Part shown: positions 53,931 to 64,000 of the stretch, one piece after another
Layout of the letters: every line of letters starts with the position of its first letter
How positions within the stretch are numbered: the first letter of the stretch is position 1
Source: Nymphaea colorata
Taxonomy: Eukaryota; Streptophyta; Magnoliopsida; Nymphaeales; Nymphaeaceae
Direction: 5' to 3'
DNA: 64,000 bases
Assembly (NCBI RefSeq): GCF_008831285.2
Contig: NC_045138.2
Coordinates: 2,706,143-2,770,142 of the forward strand
Made by a program: the position numbers and the translations under genes
Notes under the pieces: model-generated
Told to the model about the DNA's origin: nothing
Database searches by the model: none
The model's input: only the letters and a program-made list of their open reading frames with translations

Positions 53931-56900
53931 TCAAATGATCATCAGCCTCCTCACCATCTTCGCAAAATCCCTGCAAATGTTTTTGGTGTGCAATCAAAAG
54001 AAGATCAGTTCCAACCATAGTTGCCACAAAAAAAAGTGTTTTTTTTCGAAGAAATGCATACAAAATGCAATAACTAAGTCAGCCATTTAAAATTAAAAAA
54101 ACGCTTTTCTTTTAAAAAAAGGCCAAAACAGTGTGCCTTTTCACGTTTTTTCCATTTTTTTTCATTTTAAGCATTTTTTTCATTTTTTTTAATGCCAAGC
54201 TGTTTATTTTCATATTCCCATTTCTATTTGTTGCTTGTTACTTATTTTTTTGATGTTTGTGTTATTACTTTCTCACTTATTTTTCCCTTTAATTTTTTAA
54301 AAGTGTACTGCATTTTCCCATTTTTTTCAAGCTCACCATATTATACCCAAGAGAAACCTCGCCGTCTAAAACAGAAAAACGTTTTTTGCGGCTATGGTTC
54401 CAACCAGCAACTTGACAGCAAGCCAGATACATGCAAAAAGTACTAGTCCTTCCACATGGGCTTAATTGGCACCTTGCCTGGTAAAAAAAGTCTACCACCA
54501 ATGAAGGTAAACAAGTATTCAAGTTAATTTATTTGACCAAGTCATCAACTAAATATATGAGTCTTAATTGTGGTACATATTCATTATGGACAAAAGTTTG
54601 TATTTCCTTTCATAACATATATTATGAAATTATCATCCGTTGCTTTTTTTTGTCTTAGACATATCTATAAAATTTACTTAAGGAAAATATTGCAGATCTG
54701 AATAACGAATGACAATTGACAGGTAATTATCATTTGCTAGTTGGCTTACATCATTCACATAAACCTCACTCGAACGCCCGTATATCATGTTTTAGAAAGT
54801 AACATGAAAGCATTAACAATTTTAAAAATTTTTGTTAAATTCACTGCTCTTGAAGTTGGGTTTTCAGGTACGTAACATGTAGTAAAGCTTACTTAGAGCA
54901 AGATATTCAATAGTATCGGTTATTTTGAACTCTAGATATGTTAAAAGAATTATAAACCTTCGGCATACGAATCAGTAAGAATAGTTTCATGAAGCTCTTA
55001 CCAAGTATACCTACTGAAGTTTACCCCTGAAGTCCTGTTTCTCGTAGAGGTATCTATGATCCGTATAAGTGGTTCTTTAAAAATCATCATATAGTATGTA
55101 AGTTTTATAAAGATGTAAAAATGAAATGAACTAGAGTCTGAGTGTCCCTTTTTAAGAAGTAAGTCCTAATAAACATATCCATGAACTTGTGCAAAAACAC
55201 TAAACAATATCAAATTTCAGTAATTATAAGTAAGCATATGTACACAAGAAAAGAAAATACAACATCAAGAAGCATCATGTCTGGTATGTTTTTTTTTTTT
55301 TGTGTGTGTGTGTGTGTGTCTTAAGCTCTGTCCAATCACGGCCACTGACATTGTATGGATGTGATTAAGCACACTGCCCGATGCTGAGCGATATGCTATG
55401 CTATATATCAAGAGAGAGAGAGAGAGAGAGAGTACCTGAACGGCTGTTCGCCTGGCTGCCTCAAAGACCCAGTGCTTTCTCTATAGAACAAACGCTTGCA
55501 CAACTGAGGTTCATCGATATCAAACATCAAGGACAATTTTTGATACAACTGCTCATACGAGCAAAACGTGGAGAGGTCTAAGGCCCGCCCAGGGCTATCG
55601 CCCTCCTCTTCCTTGTAGACCTTACACACTCTACAGCCATTAGTGCTTGAGAACTCGTCCTGCCCATCCTCTGTTCCTATATGATGAAGCTGATCCGCTT
55701 CCAGTGGCTGCTGGTCCGACCATCCATGGTTGCTCAACTCGGTACACTCTGCAACTTGCTTTGTGATGGCAGCCGGGACACCAGCATATGGCATTCGGTT
55801 AGTCTCGATGTTCTGCTCAGTCCATATGGTCTTCCCAAATAGCTGAAGGAAGCAGCCGCCAGAACCCTTAGGCAAGCTCCTTGATTGCCTCTCGCCCCTA
55901 TGATCAATTTCCAGATTCTGCACAGGGCTACAGCTCTCTGGCGATGACCATTCGGACTGGGAGAACCTGCATGTGCTGGAGGACCGGTCTGCGGATCCAT
56001 AATTCCAGTTTGGGAAAGTGCTGCTGCTCCTGCCAAAATGACTGTCGGAAAATGAACGGTGGTGGGTCTTGATCAGTGTCGAGAAGTCGTGTAAAGTGCT
56101 CGGAAAAACCGAGTCATGCCTGGCTCCCTGCATGCCTGAGGGGGGGAAGCTGTTGTAGTTTATCAATGGTGGGATCAAGCAGCTCATCGCCGGATCGAGA
56201 GCTGCCATTGGAGAATAGGAAGTGCTGACGCCATCTGTCTCTGCTGCTGCTGGGTCAGGGCTCTCTAGGAATCTTGATTTCTTCTTCTGGAAGGATAACT
56301 GAGGAAGGGCAATCTGTGGCATGGTGGACACCATCTCAACCTCCCATGGGCTGACCCTCTTGACGTTAGGCAAGCTCTCTGGTTCGTCCCAAGTCACCTG
56401 ACACACCAAATGGAGACATATGAACACTAGTAACTTGTGCTTCAAAGATCGTAACACCATGGCATGTATAACATGGGGTATTCGTGTCCATGGAGATAGA
56501 GACGAAGAAAACTAAAATAAAATAAAACCCGTGTAAGCACAGTTGCAAACCCGAAGCAGTTATATATATATATCATGGTCCAGGACATGTTCGAGATAAA
56601 TGACTCTTCTTCCATAATGGTAAAATTGGTATGAGCCAAAAAAAACATCCCTTGAGGGATCATGATGAAAAATTATCAAAATACTGTTGTTGTCTAAATG
56701 GAAGACTTTTCTTCCATGAGGACAAAATTTGTATGAGTCAAAAAAATATCCATACAAAATGACGACAATGTCCTCCAACTAAACTTTGAGAGCACGGTGT
56801 TAAGGTCAAAACATGAAAACCAACCTTTGAAGATCGACCGCTAGGAAACCAACGCAAACTGCATAGTGCATTTGAGATTCATTTTACAATCAAAACCACT

Positions 56901-59160
56901 AATATGCATTAACTGAAAAAAATACCTGCTTTTCTAATTGCATAAAATCAATTAAAACAACTCTTTTTAAATTGCATAATTTTAACTTTTCCCAAAACAA
57001 TTGATTATTACAATGACTTTTGTCTGATATGGGCCTTATTTTGATGCCCAAATAAAAACTGGGCTGCATAAGTTCCGACCTAACTTGACCTAGAATCAAC
57101 CCATTCATAGACTAATAGTTCCAAGAAAATGTTATATTAGAAAATTCAAGTAAACATCGAAGTAAAACAACCAGAAAGACAAGTAATAACCAAACTAAGT
57201 TATCCGTGCACCACTTCTTTTGAAATAGAAATCTTAGAAAAATTAGACATATCCCTTTTTTAAAAAAATTACAAAAACTTGTCCTAGGAATAGGCATATA
57301 ACAAGAATATCTAATTGTCCGAGCGGCATTTGATAACATGAACATTGCATTAATACTTCATGGATCTGTTCCCCTAATGCAGTGTTCCAATTACTAGCTT
57401 CCCCCTACTGGTCACATTTAGCTGCCCGAAAACTCACTTTTCCATTAAAGCTTATATTTTGAAGCAGAAAAAAAATCACAACAAAAAAAGGCTAAAACAT
57501 TTTACGCTGCTATCCATTATTTTATAATAATCATGTCCAATAAATATCTTGGCATGCCTTTAATGAATTAACCAACAAATATTGTTTGTTTCACTTTTTC
57601 ATGCTTTATTTTTTGAGAGAAAAAAAATCAGGAAAGAATCAAGATCATTAAATGCTTACATTACATCCTACAAGTCAAGATATCTATAATAATAATTAAC
57701 TATCGTTATTCAGGACTCGAAACATTTTTTTCGTAATCAAGAAAAAATTGTCTCACTTCTTCCCAAGCCCAACAGAGTGACTCTGCCTGCTTTGGATTTT
57801 TCTTCATGAACAATTGAAAAATCTTTTGTTATAACTTATAACAATTTATTTTAATTTTAAAATGACATTAGACCAAGTAAATACTTCCCATGAAAAGCTA
57901 ATGACTTCGATTTCAATACCAATTTTAATCTCATATGATCTAATGATCAAAAACTTATTCCCCCAGAATCTTGCTATAATTCATTACATTAATCAAATAT
58001 TTTTTGTTCTTCAAGATGGTATTTTTGTCTCATGAGGAAAACAACAAATCAAACATAGGAAATAAATATAGAATGAAACAAAATATGAAAAGGAAAAGGA
58101 ACAGGAAAGATGAAGAGAAATTTGGGGGATCCACCTGCAGAATCTTCCAAGGGGAGTTAGGCCAGGCAACAGGATCGGCGACGCTAACGGCTGCTATGGT
58201 GCCGGTGCACCAGCTCGTCTTCGAAGAGTCCTCTGTCTCCAGCGGAATCCGTACCTTCATCCCTGCTGCCCAGCTTAGCTTCATCGCCTCCTCCACCAAC
58301 TCTGCTCCCACGCAAAATTCCGGTGCTCCGGCCTTTGGATAGTACACAACTTCGAAGGAACGGTTGTCTGTTGCACGCGCTGCTGCCTCCTCCACCGCTG
58401 TGGCAGTGACCCTCCCCTTTCGGCGCCAGAACCCCTGCGGTAATGTCGATGATGACGACTCTGCCTCTTCTAACATCCTCTGGCAGTCCTTAAACTGGGC
58501 GTTCCACTTCAGAGTCACCTCACCGCAGCTTGAGCCCCACGTCGTTCGTCGAACGCCAACGAAGATCGCACCAGAGGCAGCCCTGATAAAGACGATCGAG
58601 TCTCCAGCAACGAGCTTCTTGCTATTGACGAACTTGCTCCACCCCGTGGTGAGGAGATGGCGCCGTGGTGTTCCGCGGTAAATGTGGCGAAAGGCCCAAG
58701 TGGTGCCGTGCACATCTCGAACATTGATTGTTTGAACTGGCGGATCAGCGTCAAAGTTGAGCGGTGGGAAGATCGAGTCAGCACAAGCTCGTGGCACAGA
58801 GAAGCCACCACCGTTGTTCGCATCACTCTGGGTCAGAACCTTGGAGTAGGACACCACAGCAAGGCCGCAATCTGCCGCGTCGACTTCTGAACCGCTAGAG
58901 AAGCCAAGTGACGATGAAATGGGAGTCATGCTGAAGATGGCGAAGACCTCATCGGTTTCCCGGTTTGCACAGAAGCAAACGGAGTCGAGACGGCAAGGAA
59001 CAACGGGAGGGCAGCCGGTGATGGATGGAGGGGAGGAGGCATGCTCGGCATGGCCCTGCGGGAAATAGTAAACCTTGGACTTCACTAGTGGAATCCTAAC
59101 TGTCAATCCTCCACAAGCCCTCCAAATCTCATAATTCACACCATCTGTTGCGTCTTCCAT
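53931..59160 (-). CDS. ARF16: Auxin response factor, ARF10/16/17 clade
   Basis: Complete spliced gene: exon 1 59160-58135, exon 2 56397-55436, exon 3 53970-53931 (TGA). GT/AG borders fit; junction 1 is phase 0 and junction 2 splits an Arg codon AG|G. The protein has 675 residues. The N-terminus has FPQGHAEH. The B3 DNA-binding domain (about 105-206) has GGFSVPRACADSIFPPL, HGTTWAFRHIYRGTPRRHLLTTGW and FVNSKKLVAGDS. The ARF ancillary domain (about 268-365) crosses the first splice and ends WDEP, NVKRVSPWEVE. The Ser-rich, Gln-poor middle region carries GMQGARH (coded by the miR160 site) and QLFGKTI, typical of repressor-type clade C. A PB1 domain follows (about 599-675), with RALDL, SYEQLYQKL, GEQPFRDF. 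The last exon adds only 12 residues and ends at MII, shorter than most relatives. Family members bind auxin-responsive promoters in the nucleus; this clade is usually repressive and restrained by miR160. The exact paralogue name (ARF10 or ARF16) is not certain. Confidence 0.95.
55294..55319. repeat. (T)n(GT)n microsatellite in ARF intron 2
   Basis: Short compound repeat about 120 bp downstream of the exon 2 donor on the minus strand. A GA tract (55411-55431) lies immediately after the donor. Confidence 0.85.
56117..56137 (-). promoter_or_regulatory. miR160 target site in ARF exon 2
   Basis: On the plus strand the 21 bases read as miR160 itself apart from position 15 (C for U, which leaves a G:U-type pair) and the last base. 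On the ARF mRNA this is the complementary site coding GMQGARH. The seed and cleavage positions (10-11, in GGCTCCCTG) are perfectly matched. Post-transcriptional control by miR160 is well established for this ARF clade. Confidence 0.92.
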
Positions 59161-59260
59161 CTCACTTTATCACGCCCGAGTCTGAATCTTGCTTTCATAT
59201 ATAAGGAAGGATTTACCCGAGCAACCTTCCATTTCGTCTTATTTGCAGAAGACCTACATT
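59161..59260 (-). promoter_or_regulatory. ARF 5' UTR exon with 3' splice acceptor
   Basis: A T-rich tract ending TTTTTCAG (acceptor at 59262-59261) lies 100 bp upstream of the ARF ATG, so the leader may be spliced. If so, the 5' UTR intron contains segment Q copy D and a CTCGAG-rich element, and the promoter lies further upstream, possibly at 62.9 kb. An alternative is an unspliced leader starting nearby. Confidence 0.4.
59170..59232 (-). CDS. Upstream ORF in the ARF leader, 20 aa
   Basis: ATG at 59232 in context GAAATGG, 20 codons, ending TGA nine bases before the ARF start codon. Residues are MEGCSGK at the start and QTRA at the end. A second, minimal start-stop uORF (ATGTAG) lies at 59259-59254. 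Both lie in the presumed leader and could damp ARF translation. Whether they are transcribed depends on the true 5' end. Confidence 0.4.
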   Translation of the reverse strand: MEGCSGKSFLIYESKIQTRA

Positions 59261-59329
59261 CTGAAAAATTACAAAGACAAGTTCAGTTTAAAAAAGACCA
59301 TGGCTACCTGAGCCCAGTAAGCACAGAAC

Positions 59330-60740
59330 ACTGTTTGTCATGGTAAATGACCAAGCTACCTCTTGATGACCATAGTCAATTATATTACATTGAATCATCT
59401 ACCCAAGGATTGTTAACTTAGTAGAGAAAAGCAATAGTAATAAGCAGTCATTAGAAACTAGGTTTTCCTTTTACACGCATGTTTAGTTTCATATCTATTT
59501 TTGAAGACGGTCAGCAATTCTAGTTATAAGACGTATAAGAGCTGATCATATGAAACTCATTAAACTGATTATCCAAAGCTGGTAAAAGAGTGTTACGGAT
59601 TTTTTTGAAACCTGTTACTAGATCAATTATGAAACTTTCAATTGCATATAACGTTAGAAAAAATATACAATTTTTGAAACTCAGGCAAGGTGCAGTCCAG
59701 TTCAAATCTTTCACTAATTAATGTTTTCTAGTATTTTCTATCAACCATGATTTTACTAGTAGGACTGGGTTCAAAATTCTTTATCATATCCAACTTAAGT
59801 CATGCAATCGGCCTAGAGATTTATCATATTGCTTTATTATTGAAACAAAAAATCAGTTCTGATTCATCCATACATAACTTCTCCTTTAAATCTTGCTACC
59901 ATATATGTAGAAAATAACAAAGGCCTTCTACCATTATAATGCTGCATAACTAAGAGAGAGAATGAACAAGTAGATGAATGGCATAATTGAACATCTATGT
60001 TATCACAGTTGCATGCATATGCATGTGCGAGCAAGGTCTGCACTTAGTTGCTTAGAACCATAAAAGTCTTTTTTCAAGTAAATCTATGCTCATGCTAATA
60101 ATTGATGCAAAAGTAGTCATGCATGCAGGAGAAATGATACATGTGATGCGACTAAGAAACCAGAAACCAAATCATATCTCAAATAATAAAAACCAAGTAA
60201 CCCCATAAACTAGGAAAATTAGTGTTAAAGAATTCTACATGCATGTTAAAGATCTCTTTTATTCAGTAAGAATAATGACACATGCAACTAATATTGCATA
60301 GTTCTTTCAAACAACGAATGAAACTTTAGAAGCAAAAAGGCTCTTACTCATGTTTAAGAAAAGACATAAGAACTATGATAAACAAATTCTCCATGAGAAA
60401 ATTTTCAGTAGTTAAGCTTTGCCTGGAAGCTTGGATTCAATAGTACTTGGATCTAGAAATTATTGCATGGGAAACTCATCACCCCAATCATAGGCACGCC
60501 TAAGATGTCATGCTATCTTGTGTAATTCTTCACTAACATATAAAATGGGCACCTCAAAAGGGTTGTTCAGCTGTAGGCACACTATGTTAATGTCCCGCTG
60601 ATGGGGCAGATTCATAGCATACTAGTTCAAGTATTCCTGGCAGATTCATCAAACATTCGCATAATGTCGTTGCTATCAAATGACCTCCAAGGGAACAAGC
60701 AAGAAAGACTTCCCTACATTGAGTAATTAAGTAAAGATGC
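59330..60740. repeat. Local segmental repeat Q, copy D
   Basis: Matches 41520-43080 and 51815-53400 but lacks the CAGTGGC MITE (empty site near 60290). The left end, TAAATGACCAAGCTACC, matches the neprosin copy 4 remnant at 48850, so copy D extends into sequence of that locus. Confidence 0.75.
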
Positions 60741-60746
60741 AATTTA

Positions 60747-60990
60747 GGGCTGCACAGGAGCTGAGTCAAGCTCGAGCTGCGCCCGGGATCATCTCAAACT
60801 CGAGTCGAGCTCAACTCGACTACACAACATCAAGCTCGAGCTCGATCTTGTGTAGTCGAATTGAGCTCGAGCTTGCTATGTGGAGCTCAACAAGAGCTCG
60901 AGCTCGACTCATTTAACTTGTGTAAGTCATTTAGTCATGTCGTTTAACTTAACTCATTTAACTCAACTCGTTTAACTTGTCAACTCGTTT
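60747..60990. mobile_element. CTCGAG-rich dispersed repeat
   Basis: Begins TTAGGGCTGCACAGGAGC, similar to the inverted right end at 17600, and is rich in GAGCTCGAG. The right end is unclear; a related fragment is at 63055-63190. Confidence 0.4.
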
Positions 60991-61767
60991 AACTGGCTTC
61001 AAAATATATTTGTAGACAGTATTCAGCAATCAGTCGTCCTACTCCAATCTTCAAAAGATTAAACAATTTCTATCTAAATATATGACTATTAAGTGTTTCA
61101 TAGAAATAAGTCAATCAACCGAGTCCTTAATAGTTGTATATAAAAATTTGGTAAGAGAAAGAAAAAAGAACAGTCCTTTCATATTGATAGATAAGAAGAT
61201 GATGCCTGCCAATACATTCTTATGAAACAGAAGCAGTTGGACATGATAAACTCCTGTGAATCTCCTTTTGACAGTAGAACCTAACACAATTGACAATCAG
61301 CACAAAAATTAAAATGTTAGCATAAAGAAAAAAAAAGCCATGATTCAATGTGCTTTCACAAATTTGCAAATGAAGACATGTTCTAATCTAATAATATTGC
61401 CAATCAGGTTTAAAACAAAGTTCAAGGAAGTAGAAGAAGACCAATTCTAATACCATATGTAACCAAACTAATTAGCAATAAAACTACACTGCTTATACTA
61501 ACAAGCATAATACAACAAGTTTCAACCACACAAAAGTCCAAATCATCCTTTTTGGTGTATCAGATGATTCATCCCTGACAAGAGCAGATAAACCACCAAG
61601 AAGCAAAAACCAGAGTTGAATACCACCATCATTGCAACTATAAAATATCATGATGAAAAACATTCAAACATGCACTTGAATAACAAAATAAAAAGATCAT
61701 GCACTTGATATGAAAAAAAAAAAAACAGAACACAGATAACTGCAAGCTGAGCAAGGTCTTTCGATAC

Positions 61768-61824
61768 CTCATCCACTAATGAAGCATATTCACGTGTGGC
61801 AGCTGGGGGAAAATGCATCCAAAT
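61768..61824 (-). other. Exon-like segment, minus strand
   Basis: An acceptor (GGGAGATTTCAG), 57 bases open in phase 0 reading WMHFPPAATREYASLVDE, and a donor (GAG|GTATCG) follow one another. The amino-acid string looks protein-like, but I cannot place it in a family. It could be an exon of an unrecognised minus-strand gene or chance. Confidence 0.25.
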
Positions 61825-62379
61825 CTGAAATCTCCCATGGCAATAATGATTTCCATTAGTATAACTTCCGCATCTCAGAAGCTAGGTCTACCCATCTGAA
61901 CCATAAAAGATAAACACACTGAATGCGGGCGACCACAGAAACACACTATCAGAATCAAATTTCTAACATAACAATACAACAGAAGACACCCAAGATACAA
62001 ATAGTAACGTCTCTGTCACACTTCAATCCCATAAAATATTTCATGCATAACTCATACATATATGATGATAGGAAGGCGGTTCCACTGTTTTACGTGAATG
62101 CACAAATAGCAAAAACATGCAGGATTAAACTCTTTAGCGGGACAAACTTTTCATTCTATAAAAGAATCTGATCTTGTCCATGTCCCTACACTCCGGGACC
62201 AGGAGCATCCGATTATCCCATTTAAGAAGATTTGTCGTCATTCTATAGAACAGTAGAACACCCACCATGCATTGCACGTTGCCTCCAGCTTCCCCACATG
62301 ATATCCGCCCAATTCTTGGCATAATCGACTTTAAGAACAGTTATAGGGGCGAGCTAGTAGGCGAGCAAAGAACTGTTAC

Positions 62380-62538
62380 CTTGAAGAGGAAACCTCCGAC
62401 TTGCTAGACAGAATCCTTACAGGCAATGCTCCGGGTGGTCGGCCCAAACTGGAGGGACCAAACGGAAGAACTGGGCGCAGACTGCAGGAACCAGGCAGAA
62501 GAGCTGGAGAATGCGCCACCCCTTTCCGGCCGAGGGCA
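62380..62538 (-). other. Candidate internal leader exon, minus strand
   Basis: A strong polypyrimidine tract and CACACAG acceptor (62540-62539) precede 159 bases that end in a CAAG|GTAACA donor. One frame (phase 1 start) is open throughout. Sequence is GC-rich, unlike the surroundings. It may be a 5' UTR exon of the ARF gene or the start of another minus-strand gene. Confidence 0.35.
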
Positions 62539-62686
62539 CTGTGTGAGAGAGAGAGAGTCAGAGATAGGAGAATGCGATGGTCGATGGGTGAGACGAAGAG
62601 AGAGGCGAATGCGATGGCCGATGGGTGAGACGAGAGTCTGAGAGAGACAGAGAGAGCGTGAGAGAGAGACGGGAAATGTTACATAC

Positions 62687-62900
62687 CTGATACCAGCGGC
62701 CGTCCCGCGGAGCCCTGAAAGCACAGCTGCGGGAGACAGATGACGGGATGCTGGTGGACCGGTGGCCGGATGGTGGTGCTGCCCTGTTGGTGTTCAGCGG
62801 CAAGGGTGGTCGACGGAAAAGAGAGAGAGAGAGATCGGTCCAAGAATCGAACGGAAGGGTTAAAGAAACGAATGGAACGGCTGCAAAATAACAGTGCAAA
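62687..62900 (-). other. Candidate first exon and promoter-proximal island, minus strand
   Basis: A GC-rich, CT-rich segment ends in a consensus donor TATCAG|GTATGT at 62687/62686. The CT-rich stretch at 62820-62835 (GA on the plus strand) is typical of plant 5' leaders. The transcription start cannot be placed. Owner uncertain: ARF leader or an unrecognised gene. Confidence 0.35.
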
Positions 62901-62909
62901 AATTTTTAC

Positions 62910-64000
62910 CCTACACCGGTGAACCGGTTTGGGTAACTTCGTGAACCGCTTTCTTAAAATAAACCGGTTTTCAATAGCGAACCGAGTCTGATTTAAACCA
63001 GTTCAGTTTTCGAAACTATAACTCCACTTATTTTTTATCGTTTCAAGTATTTGTGTCAGTTCAAGCTCAGCTCGATTATGACGGGTCGAGCTCGAGTCAA
63101 GGTTTTTGACTTCGAGTTAAGCTCGAGTTGACTTGACTCGTTATCAAGTTTTTTTGAGTTAAACCCGAGTTGACTTGACTCGTTATTGTATATGATTATG
63201 AGTGTTCTTACAGCCTCATTTTATTTCTTCCTTAGTGTTATAAGTTAACTTGATCCCACATGTCCAAAAAAGTACTTAATCTTCCTATGTTAGTGTCTGC
63301 ATTTATCATCGCGTTTATTCTTGTAGATCGGTTCGGCATGGTTAGATGAATTGCTTAAAACTCTTACTATTTAATGTTATCATACTCATCAATGCCGTTC
63401 TCTAAAAATGAAAGACCTTTTTTGTATCTGTTGTAAAGAAATTAAGGAACTGCCAATGTGACAGTTCCAACATTTTTAAACAATCACATCAAATATGTCA
63501 AGGATTAATTAGTGGCTTGTATCATGATTAAAAGTATTGGGGAAATATTACGCAACATATTAGGTGAAATAAGGAACATAACACTGGTAGGCGGTCAGTT
63601 TTTGTTTCGAACTCTCATATGTGTTGCAAAAAGAAAAGGACCTGAAGCACGACAAAGCAGCCCTGAACCCTATAGAGATAAAGAGAAGAGGGGGATGGCT
63701 TAGATCTTAGGGAGTCCAATGTGTACTGCATTATCATGTTAATAATTATCTTTTAATGGCATAAAATTGACTAAAATAACTGATTATTTAATTAAGGCAT
63801 GAATTGTTTGTTACAATAAGCCCTGTCCGCTATGAGCCTCATTTACAAACTAGGATTTCCAAAAAAATGTTATATCAGAAATTAAAGCACATATTGAAGT
63901 AAAACAACCAGAAAGGCAAATAATGACCAAACCAACTTATCCGTTGACCACTTTTTTTTTTAAAAAAAAAGGAAGAAACCTTAGAAAAATTAGACATCGT
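62910..64000. other. Intergenic DNA with repeat fragments
   Basis: Contains a CTCGAG/TTGACTTGACTCG-rich element fragment (63055-63190) and, from 63830 to the end, sequence resembling ARF intron 1 (compare 57110-57250: AAATGTTATATYAGAAA, ACAACCAGAAAG, ACCAAAC-AACTTATCCGT, TTAGAAAAATTAGACAT). The latter points to a duplicated piece of the ARF locus beyond the window edge. No gene is supported. Confidence 0.45.

Noticed and set aside
58364-58681. ORFs antisense or out of frame with ARF exon 1 (also 58515-58826, 58657-58890)
   Set aside because: They overlap the B3 domain coding sequence, which is in frame from 59160 to 58135.

Overview
This is a window of nuclear DNA from a flowering plant. The plant origin rests on a clade-C auxin response factor (ARF10/16/17 type) with a miR160 target site, a DREB-type AP2/ERF gene, a seven-exon neprosin-family gene and plant hAT elements. 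The background is AT-rich, with very long (TA)n and (CT)n microsatellites and GC-rich coding islands. The species cannot be fixed from sequence alone. I see nothing specific to grasses or to core eudicots, and an early-diverging angiosperm is only a low-confidence guess.

Layout. 1-12.5 kb is gene-poor, holding microsatellites and decayed hAT-like elements. 13.2-13.8 kb is an intronless DREB-type AP2/ERF gene (+). 15.0-19.95 kb is a broken neprosin paralogue (-) whose last exon is still open and whose penultimate exon is frameshifted; its expanded intron holds insertions and short tandem arrays. 19.9-20.5 kb is an ORF built on a 24/30-bp minisatellite, ending in a good splice donor. 21.5-22.4 kb is an 874-bp hAT element with a perfect 8-bp target-site duplication. 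22.6-24.0 kb encodes an unrecognised six-pass membrane protein with an acidic 25-residue repeat tail (+). 25.3-31.2 kb is an apparently complete neprosin-family gene (-) of seven exons, all splices phase 0, 388 aa. 31.2-53.4 kb is a patchwork of copies of the membrane-protein/neprosin neighbourhood: two neprosin loci reduced to flanks, a 3.39-kb non-autonomous hAT insertion, a 768-bp array of the acidic tail, and about ten tandem ~350-bp copies of the membrane-protein core, all decayed. 53.9-59.2 kb is a complete ARF10/16-like gene (-), three coding exons, 675 aa, with upstream ORFs. 59.3-60.7 kb is another copy of the local repeat, and 61.7-62.9 kb holds spliced-looking exons of uncertain ownership.

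How it fits together. The window shows birth and death of a tandem unit made of the membrane-protein gene (+) and the neprosin gene (-), arranged tail to tail. One unit is intact (22.6-32.8 kb) and at least three others are in different states of decay. hAT insertions present in some copies and absent in others allow the duplications to be ordered. The ARF and ERF genes are single-copy regulatory genes at the edges. Exon boundaries were read by eye from GT/AG sites and family similarity, without transcripts or database searches.
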